Assembly: GCF_001889305.1 (NCBI RefSeq)
Contig: NZ_CP013074.1
Location: forward strand, 1,364,001 to 1,428,000
Source: Dehalococcoides mccartyi
GTDB lineage: Bacteria; Chloroflexota; Dehalococcoidia; Dehalococcoidales; Dehalococcoidaceae
Reading direction: 5' to 3'
Length of the DNA: 64,000 nt
This document shows, piece by piece, positions 17,320 to 26,010 of the stretch. The notes under the pieces were generated by a model. It saw nothing but the letters and a program-made list of their open reading frames with translations, was not told the origin of the DNA and did no database searches. The position numbers were made by a program, and so were the translations under genes. How positions within the stretch are numbered: the stretch's first letter is position 1; each line of letters opens with the position of its first letter.

Positions 17320-17482
17320 AACGATATGAACTGGATCCTTAAGAGTTAACACTAGAATAAAATACGCTGATTATTTAAAACAAATCGGCTTTTAATGGTA
17401 TTAAAATTATCAGTAAAATACGAACATTTTGCAGGTAAATTTGTCATATTTATCATATTTTATAACACACCTTTGATGTAAA

Positions 17483-17692
17483 CTATGGCGATGATTTTTG
17501 GGATTTTACCCAGTTAATCAGATCCTCTTTTATGAACACCCGCTTATTCCCCAGCTTATATGAAGGCAGGCCTTTCTTAATCAGATTATAAATTGTCTGG
17601 TGACTAATACCCAGAAACTCCTGAGCCTCTGAAAAAGATAAAAAACCGCACTCAATCTTCGTTTCTGACTTCTCTATTTTCTTTCTAACCAT
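17483..17692 (-). CDS. Helix-turn-helix excisionase-like protein (copy 1)
   Basis: A 69-residue protein with a MerR/excisionase-type helix-turn-helix: GFLSFSEAQEFLGISHQTIYNLIKKGLPSYKLGNKRVFIKEDLINWVKSQK. The order of helix, turn, recognition helix and wing ending in a LINWV helix is typical of excisionase-family DNA-binding proteins. The copy at 44634-44843 is identical in protein. It is divergent from the lipoprotein gene and is a good candidate for the recombination directionality factor or a local regulator. Confidence 0.8.
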   Translation of the reverse strand: MVRKKIEKSETKIECGFLSFSEAQEFLGISHQTIYNLIKKGLPSYKLGNKRVFIKEDLINWVKSQKSSP

Positions 17693-17768
17693 TGTAATAC
17701 TCCATTTATTTATGGAATATTACACATCCGTATTGTTTTAGGCACATATTGATTATATTTGATTATTA

Positions 17769-17797
17769 TTGACACCTTTGCGTTTATGTTATATCAT
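17769..17797 (+). promoter_or_regulatory. Sigma-70 promoter of the lipoprotein gene
   Basis: TTGACA (17769-17774), a 17-base spacer and TATCAT (17792-17797) lie 28 bases before the lipoprotein start. The same elements occur in module copy 2 at 44920-44948. Confidence 0.75.
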
Positions 17798-17824
17798 CTC
17801 TTTATCCATTTACGGGAGGATCTA

Positions 17825-18310
17825 ATGCGAAAACTAATTATCCCATTAGCTGTTATTTTTACCTTGCTGCTTTCCATTTGCCTTACCGGCTGCAATACCA
17901 ATATCTTTGACCCCTCAGGTAACAACCCGGGATTATTTAATCGCCCTCTGGTAACCAAGATCTCATATTTTATAGACAATACATTTGATATTTCCGCAGG
18001 TGATTATTATAAATTCGAGTTTACGATTTCTTCTGATATGCTTAATACCCGGGTCGGAGGCTCATTCTACGCTTCCGGTGGATCAGGTAATGATATCCGG
18101 ATGCTTATTCTGGATAGTACCGATTACGTTAACTGGGCAAACGGTCACTTTGTAACACCTTGTTATGACTCAGGCAAACTGACCACTCATTCATTTATGT
18201 TGAATCTTACCGCTGGCACTTACTATCTGGTTTTAGACAATACCTTCTCCTTCATTTCTTCCAAGCAGGTTAAAATCGACGCTGGGATGGAATGGCAGGA
18301 ATACGAATAA
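17825..18310 (+). CDS. Putative lipoprotein of unknown function (copy 1)
   Basis: A 161-residue exported protein. The signal sequence reads MRKLIIPLAVIFTLLLSICL and the lipobox LTGC gives lipid attachment at Cys24 or so. The mature part is rich in Ser, Asp and aromatic residues and probably beta-structured (YYKFEFTISSDM, GTYYLVLDNTFSF), resembling small secreted beta-sandwich domains. ATG 17825 has a GGGAGG SD 5 bases upstream; the longer frame from 17759 would include the promoter. It is followed by a small membrane protein gene. The copy is at 44976-45461. Confidence 0.75.
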   Translation: MRKLIIPLAVIFTLLLSICLTGCNTNIFDPSGNNPGLFNRPLVTKISYFIDNTFDISAGDYYKFEFTISSDMLNTRVGGSFYASGGSGNDIRMLILDSTDYVNWANGHFVTPCYDSGKLTTHSFMLNLTAGTYYLVLDNTFSFISSKQVKIDAGMEWQEYE

Positions 18311-18327
18311 ACTTAAGGAGCATCTAC

Positions 18328-18540
18328 ATGGCACTTGGCTTCAGCCTTACAATAATCGGTTTAATCCTATTCGCAACCTGTTATGCAGCCTTTGGAATAG
18401 ACCTCAGCCAACTGGGCATCAGAATCGGTCCTATTGAGTACCAAATACTTCAATGGGTAATGATAATAGGAGGAGGGCTGTTCCTATTAGGATTGGTCAG
18501 GATTATTGCTAAATCTATTGAACATAATAAAAACAGTTAG
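18328..18540 (+). CDS. Small two-helix membrane protein (copy 1)
   Basis: A 70-residue protein with two hydrophobic segments (FSLTIIGLILFATCYAAFGI and WVMIIGGGLFLLGLVRII). An AAGGAG SD lies before ATG 18328. It starts 17 bases after the lipoprotein gene and is conserved in copy 2 (45479-45700), which has a different C-terminal end because homology between the modules stops within the last codons. Function unknown. Confidence 0.65.
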   Translation: MALGFSLTIIGLILFATCYAAFGIDLSQLGIRIGPIEYQILQWVMIIGGGLFLLGLVRIIAKSIEHNKNS

Positions 18541-18700
18541 AGCAAAATAAAAGTGATTCTGAGACCTTGCGTGTAAAAATTTTAGGTATATTACATCTAG
18601 GTCAGAATATATGTAAGTTCAAGTCCAACACAGTGGGTGGTATTGCACGGCAGACAGAACTAAGACGTTTGAATTGGCATTCATTATATCAAAATAATGT

Positions 18701-21301
18701 TTACCGGACATTGTATTTCCTTCCTCGTAGTTTATACGGTTCAACCCCTCCTTCCAGATGGTCAACCACCTGTCTAGCGACTAGTTCTAGGTCGATTGCT
18801 CCGGCACAGACAATTTCTCCAGAAGTAGCCGTCCCCTTCAATATGTGGAACATATCGGAGTCTGAGGAAACTGCAACATTCGAATTGTGGGTCGTGATTA
18901 CAAATTGCCGTTGGTCTTTCCTTTGCCGCAGACGCTGAACTATGTCGTGATAAACGGTAGCCACGTCGAGCGCATCTTCTGGCTGGTCAATGATGATAGG
19001 CATTGACCCTTCAGACAAAGCGATGAGCAGGAGAGCGGTACACTTTTGTCCCACCGATAACTGGGTAAGTGGATAATATTGCTCATCTTCTTTTCGGTAT
19101 TGGATGTTGGGAACGTCCTCGGGTAAACATTCATACGGGATGGACAACAGCTGACGCAATAGCGTTTCATTCCCTATTATCGAATCTACAATCTTTGAGG
19201 AAGCCGCGGCGGTCAGTAATCCTTTTGTTTCTAACTCCGTCTTGTCTTTTCTTAATACAGCAGCCACAAACTCCCTCGGCATCATATTCTTCACAAGTTG
19301 TTCCTTAAATTTCTGACCTATGGATAGTCCACGGGTGATTTCGGTTAACCCTTCTATAAACGCTTGACGGTTACCATTTTGTTCTAACGTCAATTGAAGT
19401 CGTTCATCGCTTTTCTTGGTTAGATCTTCATAAATATTCGACCTAGCTACGAAAAGGTCCTGTCTGGCTTTATCCAATGTATCCAACAAAGTTTCTCTTT
19501 TTACACGGTGAGTCTCAAAGAAAGATGCTTTCAGATTGAACTCATCTCGCTGGGAGACTATATTATCTAGGTTCTCAGCTAGCCCTTTGCGCTGTTTCGA
19601 CAGAGCTTCTTGCTGGCCACCGGCTGTCTTCAGGAAGGCTTCGAATTTTTTATCCCATTCGCCCTTTCTTTTGTCAAATTCAGAGCGATCCTTTTGGGCC
19701 AATAGCAAAGCATCATCGAAAGCTTTCAATGATACCTTGACATTTGATACCAAGCTATCAGCCGCCGCCGATACTTTGTCTCGATAACCTTTCAGATCAG
19801 TATCTTGTTCTCCGTCCGGTAGTCCAGGAACCGCCGGCACCGACTCCGGGTTAACGCTTTGTTCAATTTGTTGCCGAAGTTTTTGGGAAGCCGCATTGAC
19901 CAAATTTATCAAAGCGACTTTATTATTCCAATCCTTTCCTTCTTTGTACATCGGATCTGCAAGCATATTATCCAACTCTTTGATTTGAGCGTTGATAGTA
20001 GCAATGCTCGCATCAAGTTCTTGAACCTTGTCCTTCGCGAGCAGAGAACTTATATACTCCTCAACATTCGATGCAAGATTATCTTGCGCTTCCTGAATTG
20101 GCCGGCGTAATGTATCAAGGTCAACTAACCTATCGATCGAACGTAATTGGATGCCGGTATCACGAGAAATATCGATTACTTCATTTTGGCTATATGCGAG
20201 TATCGGGAATACTTTCGTTATATCTCCTTGGAAGGCACTCCCATCAGATGAATCAGTAACTTGAATTGGATTAGTATCACCGTCGAATTGCCTTTCGACT
20301 ATATAATTAATACCTGAGGCAGTTTTGACATGGATGGTGATTTTACCCCCGAGACCTAGTTGATTTTCGAGTTTACTCTTTAAATCGGTTTGAATATCGT
20401 GAACATATGAAGGTTGATTGAGTGCAAACCTAACAAACTCCACAACAAGGGACTTGCCGACTCCTTTTCCGCCTAGGATTGCGTTCATACCGGGATGAAA
20501 CTTGGCACGCAGACCATTGAAAAAGCCTTTGTCGACATGTAAATCCAGAACCATCGGGCATTGGACGTTGGGCGGGTCGATAATTCTGATCCGTGTCTGT
20601 GGGTCATAGAAGCACTGCCGAAGTGCACCAATCGACATTGTTCCAATCTTAAAGTACGAGCTCTTACTGCCTATTTCACGCAGTGAATGACTATCTGAGC
20701 ACTTAATGCAGGCGAGTTTTCTCTGGTAATTAGGATCTTCACCGTCGAAAAAAGCCATAGTCTCGTCTTTTGTAATCTCAGCACCTAGCAAATTTTGATT
20801 TCTAATTATGCTAATCCTCGCTTGCCCCTTCATTTCCTTGACAACCCCTGAGGATGAATCGCAATGAGCTAATAATGCAACTCCCTCAGCTTCGGTTATC
20901 TTGTTAATGACTTGGTTAACGTCACCTGTAGCAAGTGCGTCTTTCCGTCCCCTCTTTTCTTCGGTAATGTCAATCTGCGCTAGAAAATCATGAACATGTG
21001 CCATACCTTTTGAAGGATCGAAAATAGCCAGGACGTGGACGTTTCGTTCGCCGCCCATCACTGTTATCTCGACACCTGGAAAGACGACTATGCCACTTCC
21101 ACGAGCTGCGGTCTTCAATGAGTCGATCCAAATACCGGTATTGTGGTCCGTAACAGCCAGAGCATCTAATCCGTGTTTCTTTGCCCTAGAGATTATCATT
21201 TCAGGCGTTGCTCCGCGCTCTTGATAGTCATCACCTGATCCTGGACTGTGAAAGTGAAGATCTATTTTCTTCCACCTGAGACCTTGAAAATCGGTAGTCA
21301 T
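18701..21301 (-). CDS. PHP-domain phosphoesterase fused to ABC/SMC-type ATPase (TrlF-like)
   Basis: An 866-residue two-part protein. Residues 1-250 form a PHP metal-dependent phosphoesterase with HFH at 16-18, TDHN at 51-54, AHCDSS near 145 and DSH at 203-205 as metal ligands. Residues ~255-866 form an SMC/Rad50-like ATPase: Walker A GGKGVGKS at 277-284, a long coiled coil, the signature LSVGQK, Walker B IIIDQPEDALD near 770 and the ITTHN switch. It resembles proteins annotated as TrlF-family AAA-like ATPases. An SD GGAGGG precedes ATG 21301. It ends a three-gene leftward operon with a QueC-like and a QatB-like gene. A defence nuclease or phosphodiesterase driven by ATP is inferred. Confidence 0.8.
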   Translation of the reverse strand: MTTDFQGLRWKKIDLHFHSPGSGDDYQERGATPEMIISRAKKHGLDALAVTDHNTGIWIDSLKTAARGSGIVVFPGVEITVMGGERNVHVLAIFDPSKGMAHVHDFLAQIDITEEKRGRKDALATGDVNQVINKITEAEGVALLAHCDSSSGVVKEMKGQARISIIRNQNLLGAEITKDETMAFFDGEDPNYQRKLACIKCSDSHSLREIGSKSSYFKIGTMSIGALRQCFYDPQTRIRIIDPPNVQCPMVLDLHVDKGFFNGLRAKFHPGMNAILGGKGVGKSLVVEFVRFALNQPSYVHDIQTDLKSKLENQLGLGGKITIHVKTASGINYIVERQFDGDTNPIQVTDSSDGSAFQGDITKVFPILAYSQNEVIDISRDTGIQLRSIDRLVDLDTLRRPIQEAQDNLASNVEEYISSLLAKDKVQELDASIATINAQIKELDNMLADPMYKEGKDWNNKVALINLVNAASQKLRQQIEQSVNPESVPAVPGLPDGEQDTDLKGYRDKVSAAADSLVSNVKVSLKAFDDALLLAQKDRSEFDKRKGEWDKKFEAFLKTAGGQQEALSKQRKGLAENLDNIVSQRDEFNLKASFFETHRVKRETLLDTLDKARQDLFVARSNIYEDLTKKSDERLQLTLEQNGNRQAFIEGLTEITRGLSIGQKFKEQLVKNMMPREFVAAVLRKDKTELETKGLLTAAASSKIVDSIIGNETLLRQLLSIPYECLPEDVPNIQYRKEDEQYYPLTQLSVGQKCTALLLIALSEGSMPIIIDQPEDALDVATVYHDIVQRLRQRKDQRQFVITTHNSNVAVSSDSDMFHILKGTATSGEIVCAGAIDLELVARQVVDHLEGGVEPYKLRGRKYNVR

Positions 21302-21370
21302 TATCCAGCCCTCCTACAAAGCCGCCCGATGCTACTTGATTTAAAGGTAATCTTTCATCAATGAATTTGC

Positions 21371-23287
21371 CTATCTAAAAATCCTTACCGCACACTTTCC
21401 TGTTTTCTCGAAATCGCTGATGAATCTGCCGTCGTCCTTAATCGCTCTATCGTGGTCATACACAACAAAAAGCATCTTATAATCATTGCTTCCATACTTG
21501 GTGATATCCGCAGCAATGCCCTCGGAGGCTTTGCTTGGTGTTGTTTGTCTTCGGATATATTTCGTTTCGATCACGAGATCCAACTCACTAAATGAGTGGT
21601 CAGGTATCGTTGTAGCTAATGCGAACCTTATGCCAGGATGCTCTCGTTCGTAATCGTTCCGATTGGCGTTAATAACCGATTGAATCTTGTCATTAAGGTC
21701 AGCCTCGTTTAAAGGCAGATTCCGTTGAAAAAGGGTTGGAATTGCTTTGTCTAGTTGGTCACAAATTGTTTCGATTAATCTTATTACGGGTTCCTTCAAA
21801 TATGTTTGTTCACCCATGATGGCTAATAGCGAATCTTTGGGTCTTTCTTGATACGGTTCATCGTGCAACCTTTGAATTCTCTTCAGCGCCTTATTAATCT
21901 CTAACCCATGTCTGTTGCACAACTCCCAGATATTTGTAATCGCAGTCTCTTCGTCCAAAGAGGGGTACAATCGAGAAACGGGTTCACCAAGATATGTAAG
22001 TTCATTGAGATAATCATAAGAAAAACTCTCTAATGTCGATTCAGCGAACAGTCGTGCTTGCCGGATGTAGTCAATAAGGCAAGTCTTTTCTTCAGCGTTG
22101 TTTGGTTCTTTTATCAAATCATGGTTGTATATACCAGACTCATCGACTGTCTCAAGCTCAGATGCATAGCTCGCTAATCGCCTATCTACACATTGAAAGC
22201 ATCCTCCGCAATGACTTGCCTGCTTCCGATTTAGAAAAGTCTTGCTACAAGACACAGCGCTTGGTATTAAATTTTCGCGGTTGTGCGTACTCAGTTCTCT
22301 AAAAATATCTGATTTTGTTTTGAATAGGAATGGTGTTTCGATTTGAACCTTTGAACCGTGTACCAGCGAGAAAAAGTCTTGAAGCAAGGAGAGAGTTCTG
22401 GGATGCGTAGTCCTGCTAGTCCTGGCATTAATCCCATCTTGCCTTCTTGCGAAATTAAGGGAGGTAACACCATTTTCGTGCACATAAAACCGAGGATCAT
22501 GTTGAGAACTCGCAATGGCATAGGCAATTGACGTGTACAGAAAGGCTCGGGTACGCTGCGTCTCTTCGACCGCTTTGTTAAGAGTTGAAACCAAGCTACA
22601 CTTAAATTGGTAGTGCCTGACACGATCAGAATAAGTGTCTTTTAGTGCTTGAAATAGCCCGTTCTGTGTTTTTATAGTCCCTGGCTGGCTTTGGTGACTA
22701 ACAAGGCAGATAACGTCTTTGGACTCTTCGAGTAAATCTACAGCTCCTGCAAGAGAGTCCAACCCTCCAGAAAAGAGCATCACTCTCAAATTCCCATCTT
22801 CGGGCAAAACGATACCCGGGTCATCGAACATGCTTGTAGGAGGAGTGGAATGCCCGGCTTGAAACGTGAATTCGTATTCTTTGTCGCCAGTCATGAAAAC
22901 CAGTGCTTCAGCCAATTTGTGTTGAACTGAGGCATCGTTCCAAAAACTGTAGTCGCGAACTTTCACAATAAAATGAAGTCGTCTAGCCCAGTTGTGATAT
23001 TCAACGGCGTCTCGGGGGCCACGAGATATCAACCTGTCGGCCGCGTAAATATATCCTGCTATTTCCAGTAAATCTAAAATCCGGTCGGGCAAACGGAATG
23101 CTTGGCGAACGAACCGTGGCAACTGAATGGTGATATTCTTCTCTTGCATGCCAACACGATATTCGAGTGACAGTGCTGGGTTAGTTAGAGACTCAGTCGG
23201 AGAGGCACCATTGCATGTAACAACTCTTGGGGCTGACTCTGTCGAGCCGGAACCTTCAAAGATAGTTTCAAGGGAAGGGTCTGTCAT
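21371..23287 (-). CDS. QueC-like PP-loop enzyme fused to a PD-(D/E)XK nuclease domain
   Basis: A 638-residue protein. The PP-loop ATP pyrophosphatase motif SGGLDS lies at residues 173-178 and the QueC-type zinc ligands at Cys348, 360, 363 and 366 (HCGGCFQC), so the core resembles 7-cyano-7-deazaguanine synthase. Canonical QueC is about 230 residues; here ~160 residues precede it and ~270 follow. The C-terminus carries a nuclease-like ELDLVIETKYIRR (D...ExK). QueC-like proteins occur in defence systems such as Qat (QatC) and type IV CBASS. The ATG overlaps the upstream QatB-like gene by 4 bases. A role in queuosine synthesis is unlikely, since no other que gene is near. Confidence 0.8.
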   Translation of the reverse strand: MTDPSLETIFEGSGSTESAPRVVTCNGASPTESLTNPALSLEYRVGMQEKNITIQLPRFVRQAFRLPDRILDLLEIAGYIYAADRLISRGPRDAVEYHNWARRLHFIVKVRDYSFWNDASVQHKLAEALVFMTGDKEYEFTFQAGHSTPPTSMFDDPGIVLPEDGNLRVMLFSGGLDSLAGAVDLLEESKDVICLVSHQSQPGTIKTQNGLFQALKDTYSDRVRHYQFKCSLVSTLNKAVEETQRTRAFLYTSIAYAIASSQHDPRFYVHENGVTSLNFARRQDGINARTSRTTHPRTLSLLQDFFSLVHGSKVQIETPFLFKTKSDIFRELSTHNRENLIPSAVSCSKTFLNRKQASHCGGCFQCVDRRLASYASELETVDESGIYNHDLIKEPNNAEEKTCLIDYIRQARLFAESTLESFSYDYLNELTYLGEPVSRLYPSLDEETAITNIWELCNRHGLEINKALKRIQRLHDEPYQERPKDSLLAIMGEQTYLKEPVIRLIETICDQLDKAIPTLFQRNLPLNEADLNDKIQSVINANRNDYEREHPGIRFALATTIPDHSFSELDLVIETKYIRRQTTPSKASEGIAADITKYGSNDYKMLFVVYDHDRAIKDDGRFISDFEKTGKCAVRIFR

Positions 23288-24063
23288 TTTGCCTCTTCCC
23301 TCCGGAGTTCCTCTCTCAGTTTACCAAACGCTATTCTTAAGAAAGTGCGGATTTCGTAGTCTGAGGGAACTTCTCGATCAGCATGCTTGTTAAACCATCC
23401 GGCAGCGAATGATTGTGTGATCTTGGCCGTCTCGAACGCATGTTGGGATGCGATATTGATGTGCTCGTTCAGGCGTTTTCTTAGCGCCTCCCTTTCCTGC
23501 AGCGTCTTAACTGAGGATGACAAAGCTCTTTCGAGGAAGTAATTCAGATATCGTTCGGTTGTTTTAGCAAAGAACAGGCGCGATATTTCGCAGAAACCGA
23601 CACCACCTCCGGTACCTCGCCAAGCTTCCACAGAGTTATTATCGGTGTCAAACATTCTCAGTTGCTGGCTATTCTTGCCATGCCAGATTGAGACTGCATC
23701 GACCGCAGCAGCCCGAGCAATCTCGCCGTATTCCAATGAACCTATTGTAGCTTCAACATATTTGTGAAGGGCTTTTGCGATGAAATAAGGAGAAGCATTT
23801 GTACCGATGTCTACATTTGAATCCGCCAAGAAGCTAAGTGGATTCGCAAACTGTGAAGAGACAGCCAGAGTAACCAAGAATTTAAAAGAAGCAATGACTC
23901 CAGAATCCCCTTCGACCTCATTTAAGCGATCCCGGACATTTTCAATGGTTTGGCTTGCAACGATCTTGACCTTGTCTTCTGCAAGGTCTGAACTCATCAG
24001 TTCATCGACAATGCGAATCCAAGGTTTGGTCTTTGGTAGAATACCAAGCCGTTCGTGCCCCAT
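23284..24063 (-). CDS. QatB-like protein, first gene of the PHP-ATPase/QueC operon
   Basis: A 259-residue soluble, helix-rich protein. The part GTGGGVGFCEISRLFFAKTTERYLNYFLERALSS and the ending AKITQSFAAGWFNKH recall QatB, the accessory protein that works with QueC-like QatC in Qat defence; the similarity is from memory and weak. No catalytic motif is seen. It shares an ATGA overlap with the QueC-like gene. In Qat, QatB is the target of QatC; the same pairing is inferred here. The alternative is an unrelated helical partner. Confidence 0.5.
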   Translation of the reverse strand: MGHERLGILPKTKPWIRIVDELMSSDLAEDKVKIVASQTIENVRDRLNEVEGDSGVIASFKFLVTLAVSSQFANPLSFLADSNVDIGTNASPYFIAKALHKYVEATIGSLEYGEIARAAAVDAVSIWHGKNSQQLRMFDTDNNSVEAWRGTGGGVGFCEISRLFFAKTTERYLNYFLERALSSSVKTLQEREALRKRLNEHINIASQHAFETAKITQSFAAGWFNKHADREVPSDYEIRTFLRIAFGKLREELRREEAK

Positions 24064-24077
24064 TAGCCTTGGTTACC

Positions 24078-24236
24078 TCATAGCTTAAGCATTATTTGGT
24101 CTTTTTCCTGAGACCTGGTTACTTTCTTCTTAACGACCCTCGGCTTAGGGTTGTCCTTATTGCTTTTCAAGCTCCATACATCGTTTTCCAAGGATGAAAT
24201 ACGCCTATGATAATATTTATAACACCTAATCCTCAC
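24078..24236 (-). CDS. Possible small coiled-coil protein (uncertain)
   Basis: A 52-codon frame from GTG 24236 to TGA 24078, reading ISSLENDVWSLKSN then a Lys/Arg-rich stretch (KPRVVKKKVTRSQEK). The amino-acid pattern looks protein-like and it sits 14 bases before the QatB-like start, but no SD is visible. It could be a small first gene of the defence operon or chance. Confidence 0.3.
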   Translation of the reverse strand: MRIRCYKYYHRRISSLENDVWSLKSNKDNPKPRVVKKKVTRSQEKDQIMLKL

Positions 24237-24636
24237 ATATTTTCAATATTGGATGCAGCAATTTACTTGCTGTATCCAATATAATTCCATCAATCTAAAG
24301 TAACTATTTGGTCATTTTAGCCCTTATTTTTCTTATACACAATACCTTATGCTCAAATCTAAATATATTGCTTATCTTTGGTGCTCCATAAATATAATGA
24401 TATAAACACACTATACCCCTGGCTTTTTTATTTATTAGTTCATTTGAGACCAGCGACAATAGACTCAGAAGCCAATTCGTTGAGATGTATAAAAGTTATA
24501 TTAATAATTAGTTCCGTGTATATAATTACTTCTAGGATAAATTTCATTTAATATGTACAATAATTCTAAGCACAAAATTAAAACTTAGGATGTCGACTAT
24601 CCAAAATAGGCTGATAAATACTTAGGTAGTATAAAT
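24237..24636. other. AT-rich intergenic stretch
   Basis: About 400 bases of strongly AT-rich DNA between the defence operon and the small HTH gene. I see no open frame with a ribosome site, no long repeat and no RNA motif. It should hold the operon promoter, but no convincing -35/-10 pair stands out. Confidence 0.5.
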
Positions 24637-24894
24637 TCATAATCCCAATCTTTCTATTATTTCTTCCAATTTTCTTTTAGGAAGCAATATCCTGCGGACA
24701 AATCTGATACTATGGATTTGTCCAGTGTGAACTAGTTCATAGATCATGCTTTTACTAACTCCTAACAGCTTAGCCACTTCTTGAACAGATAAAGTACATT
24801 TTTCATCTTGACCTTCCAATGGTTTGCATATCAAACTTAGATTATTACTTGCTTGCGCTGTCTTAGTTTCCGAGATAAATTTTTTAACAATCAT
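24637..24894 (-). CDS. Excisionase-like HTH protein beside defence cargo 1
   Basis: An 85-residue protein whose C-terminal half is an excisionase/MerR-type helix-turn-helix: LSVQEVAKLLGVSKSMIYELVHTGQIHSIRFVRRILLPKRKLEEII. The N-terminal ~35 residues (MIVKKFISETKTAQASN...) are nearly the same as in the 88-residue protein at 52039-52305 next to the other defence operon, so the two are paralogues. In this copy the usual Gly-Arg of the wing is Val-Arg (FVRRIL against FGRRIL). Role as directionality factor or regulator is inferred. Confidence 0.75.
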   Translation of the reverse strand: MIVKKFISETKTAQASNNLSLICKPLEGQDEKCTLSVQEVAKLLGVSKSMIYELVHTGQIHSIRFVRRILLPKRKLEEIIERLGL

Positions 24895-25114
24895 ACTGGC
24901 TAAAATTCTAAGCCCCTCTGTTATTTACTGTGCTGCTTCCGTCATCTCCTTTTGATTGGATATGGTTGATTCCATGACATCCCCCTATACTTACTTTTTA
25001 TCATTTGCCTCAGTCTACTATTTCTAATGATGTCCTTGTATATCTCTATCTTGTATTGCGATGGTATAATTGTACCTATACAAAATCAAAAATAATAGAT
25101 AATCTGGAGAAAGA

Positions 25115-25933
25115 ATGATTGGGAATAATTCCTCTCAGATAGTTGATCAAGAAGAAAGCAAATTTACAGAACAACGCTTCTTTGAGGTTAATCGGGAGGA
25201 AAGGCATTATTGTGCCTTGTTAGCTCACGCACTGCTATCCTCAAAACCAACTAGAACTTCTTTCACTGAAATGATCAATTCCAGATGTAATATCAATCTT
25301 TCCTCAGATTCACTGGAAATCTATCTTGAGGCCGCAGTGTTGAGAGACTACTGGAATGCCCTCGGGAACTCAAAAAAATATCCGCTAGAAACAAATCAGA
25401 GACGTAGACAGGTACTGAAGGGCATTATTAAACACATGGGTTATAGTATAGACATTATAGATAACAACCCTTTTTTCTGGACAAAAGGTATTAATGGGGA
25501 TGGATCTAAATTGTGGAGTCCTGGCCATTGGGATGAAAAGGCTATAAAAGCTTCATCATTTCCAAAATTGAAGGAAATCAAATGGGCGTTTAATGCGAAG
25601 CCGGATATCATGATGATTTCAAACGGGCATGTTCTACTTATTGAAGCAAAGCTTGAATCACCGGAAGGCAAATACGATAAGTTTGGCACTGGGCAAAAAC
25701 AAATTCAGGAACTTATCGCTGATCTGATGAAACAATTCATACCAACATTTCAAAATACCACAATTCAAAATATATTGTTAGCCCTCAAATCTCCCAACGA
25801 GGATGAATGGCCTTACCATATCACATGGGAAGATGTAATTGATATCCTCAAGACCACTCATTTGGATGCTTTTACACAAGAATGCTTCAAACAGCTTAAA
25901 ACACAATATTATTCTAATGCCAACAACCATTAA
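25115..25933 (+). CDS. PD-(D/E)XK nuclease-like protein 1
   Basis: A 272-residue protein with a nuclease-type core: Asp164 in KPDIMMI followed by IEAK with Glu177 and Lys179, the D...ExK pattern of restriction-like endonucleases and Holliday-junction resolvases. A helical N-terminal ~130 residues precedes it. A GGAG SD lies before ATG 25115. It is the first of five nuclease-like genes in the next 5 kb, all on the plus strand in AT-rich DNA. No methylase is adjacent, so it is not a standard type II restriction pair. Target unknown. Confidence 0.6.
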   Translation: MIGNNSSQIVDQEESKFTEQRFFEVNREERHYCALLAHALLSSKPTRTSFTEMINSRCNINLSSDSLEIYLEAAVLRDYWNALGNSKKYPLETNQRRRQVLKGIIKHMGYSIDIIDNNPFFWTKGINGDGSKLWSPGHWDEKAIKASSFPKLKEIKWAFNAKPDIMMISNGHVLLIEAKLESPEGKYDKFGTGQKQIQELIADLMKQFIPTFQNTTIQNILLALKSPNEDEWPYHITWEDVIDILKTTHLDAFTQECFKQLKTQYYSNANNH

Positions 25934-26010
25934 GAGAACGACGCAATAAGAAAATACGCGATGCAGCAAATATTAATACTTCCGTAAGTAAAATGTTGAG
26001 AGGAAGAAAA

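Larger units (their letters stand above)
12442..18525. repeat. 6.1-kb recombination module, copy A
   Basis: This stretch and 39566-45676 are the same module: recombinase, two small genes, ParB-like gene, Mom-like gene, a small acidic gene, the 378-residue gene, excisionase-like gene, lipoprotein and membrane protein, in the same order. Start positions differ by a constant 27166 bases on the left and 27151 on the right of one small indel region near 16.1 kb. Differences are scattered single bases, many silent. Confidence 0.95.

Noticed and set aside
21371-23287. Queuosine biosynthesis gene queC
   Set aside because: The protein is nearly three times the QueC length, has a nuclease-like end, and no queD, queE or queF is nearby.
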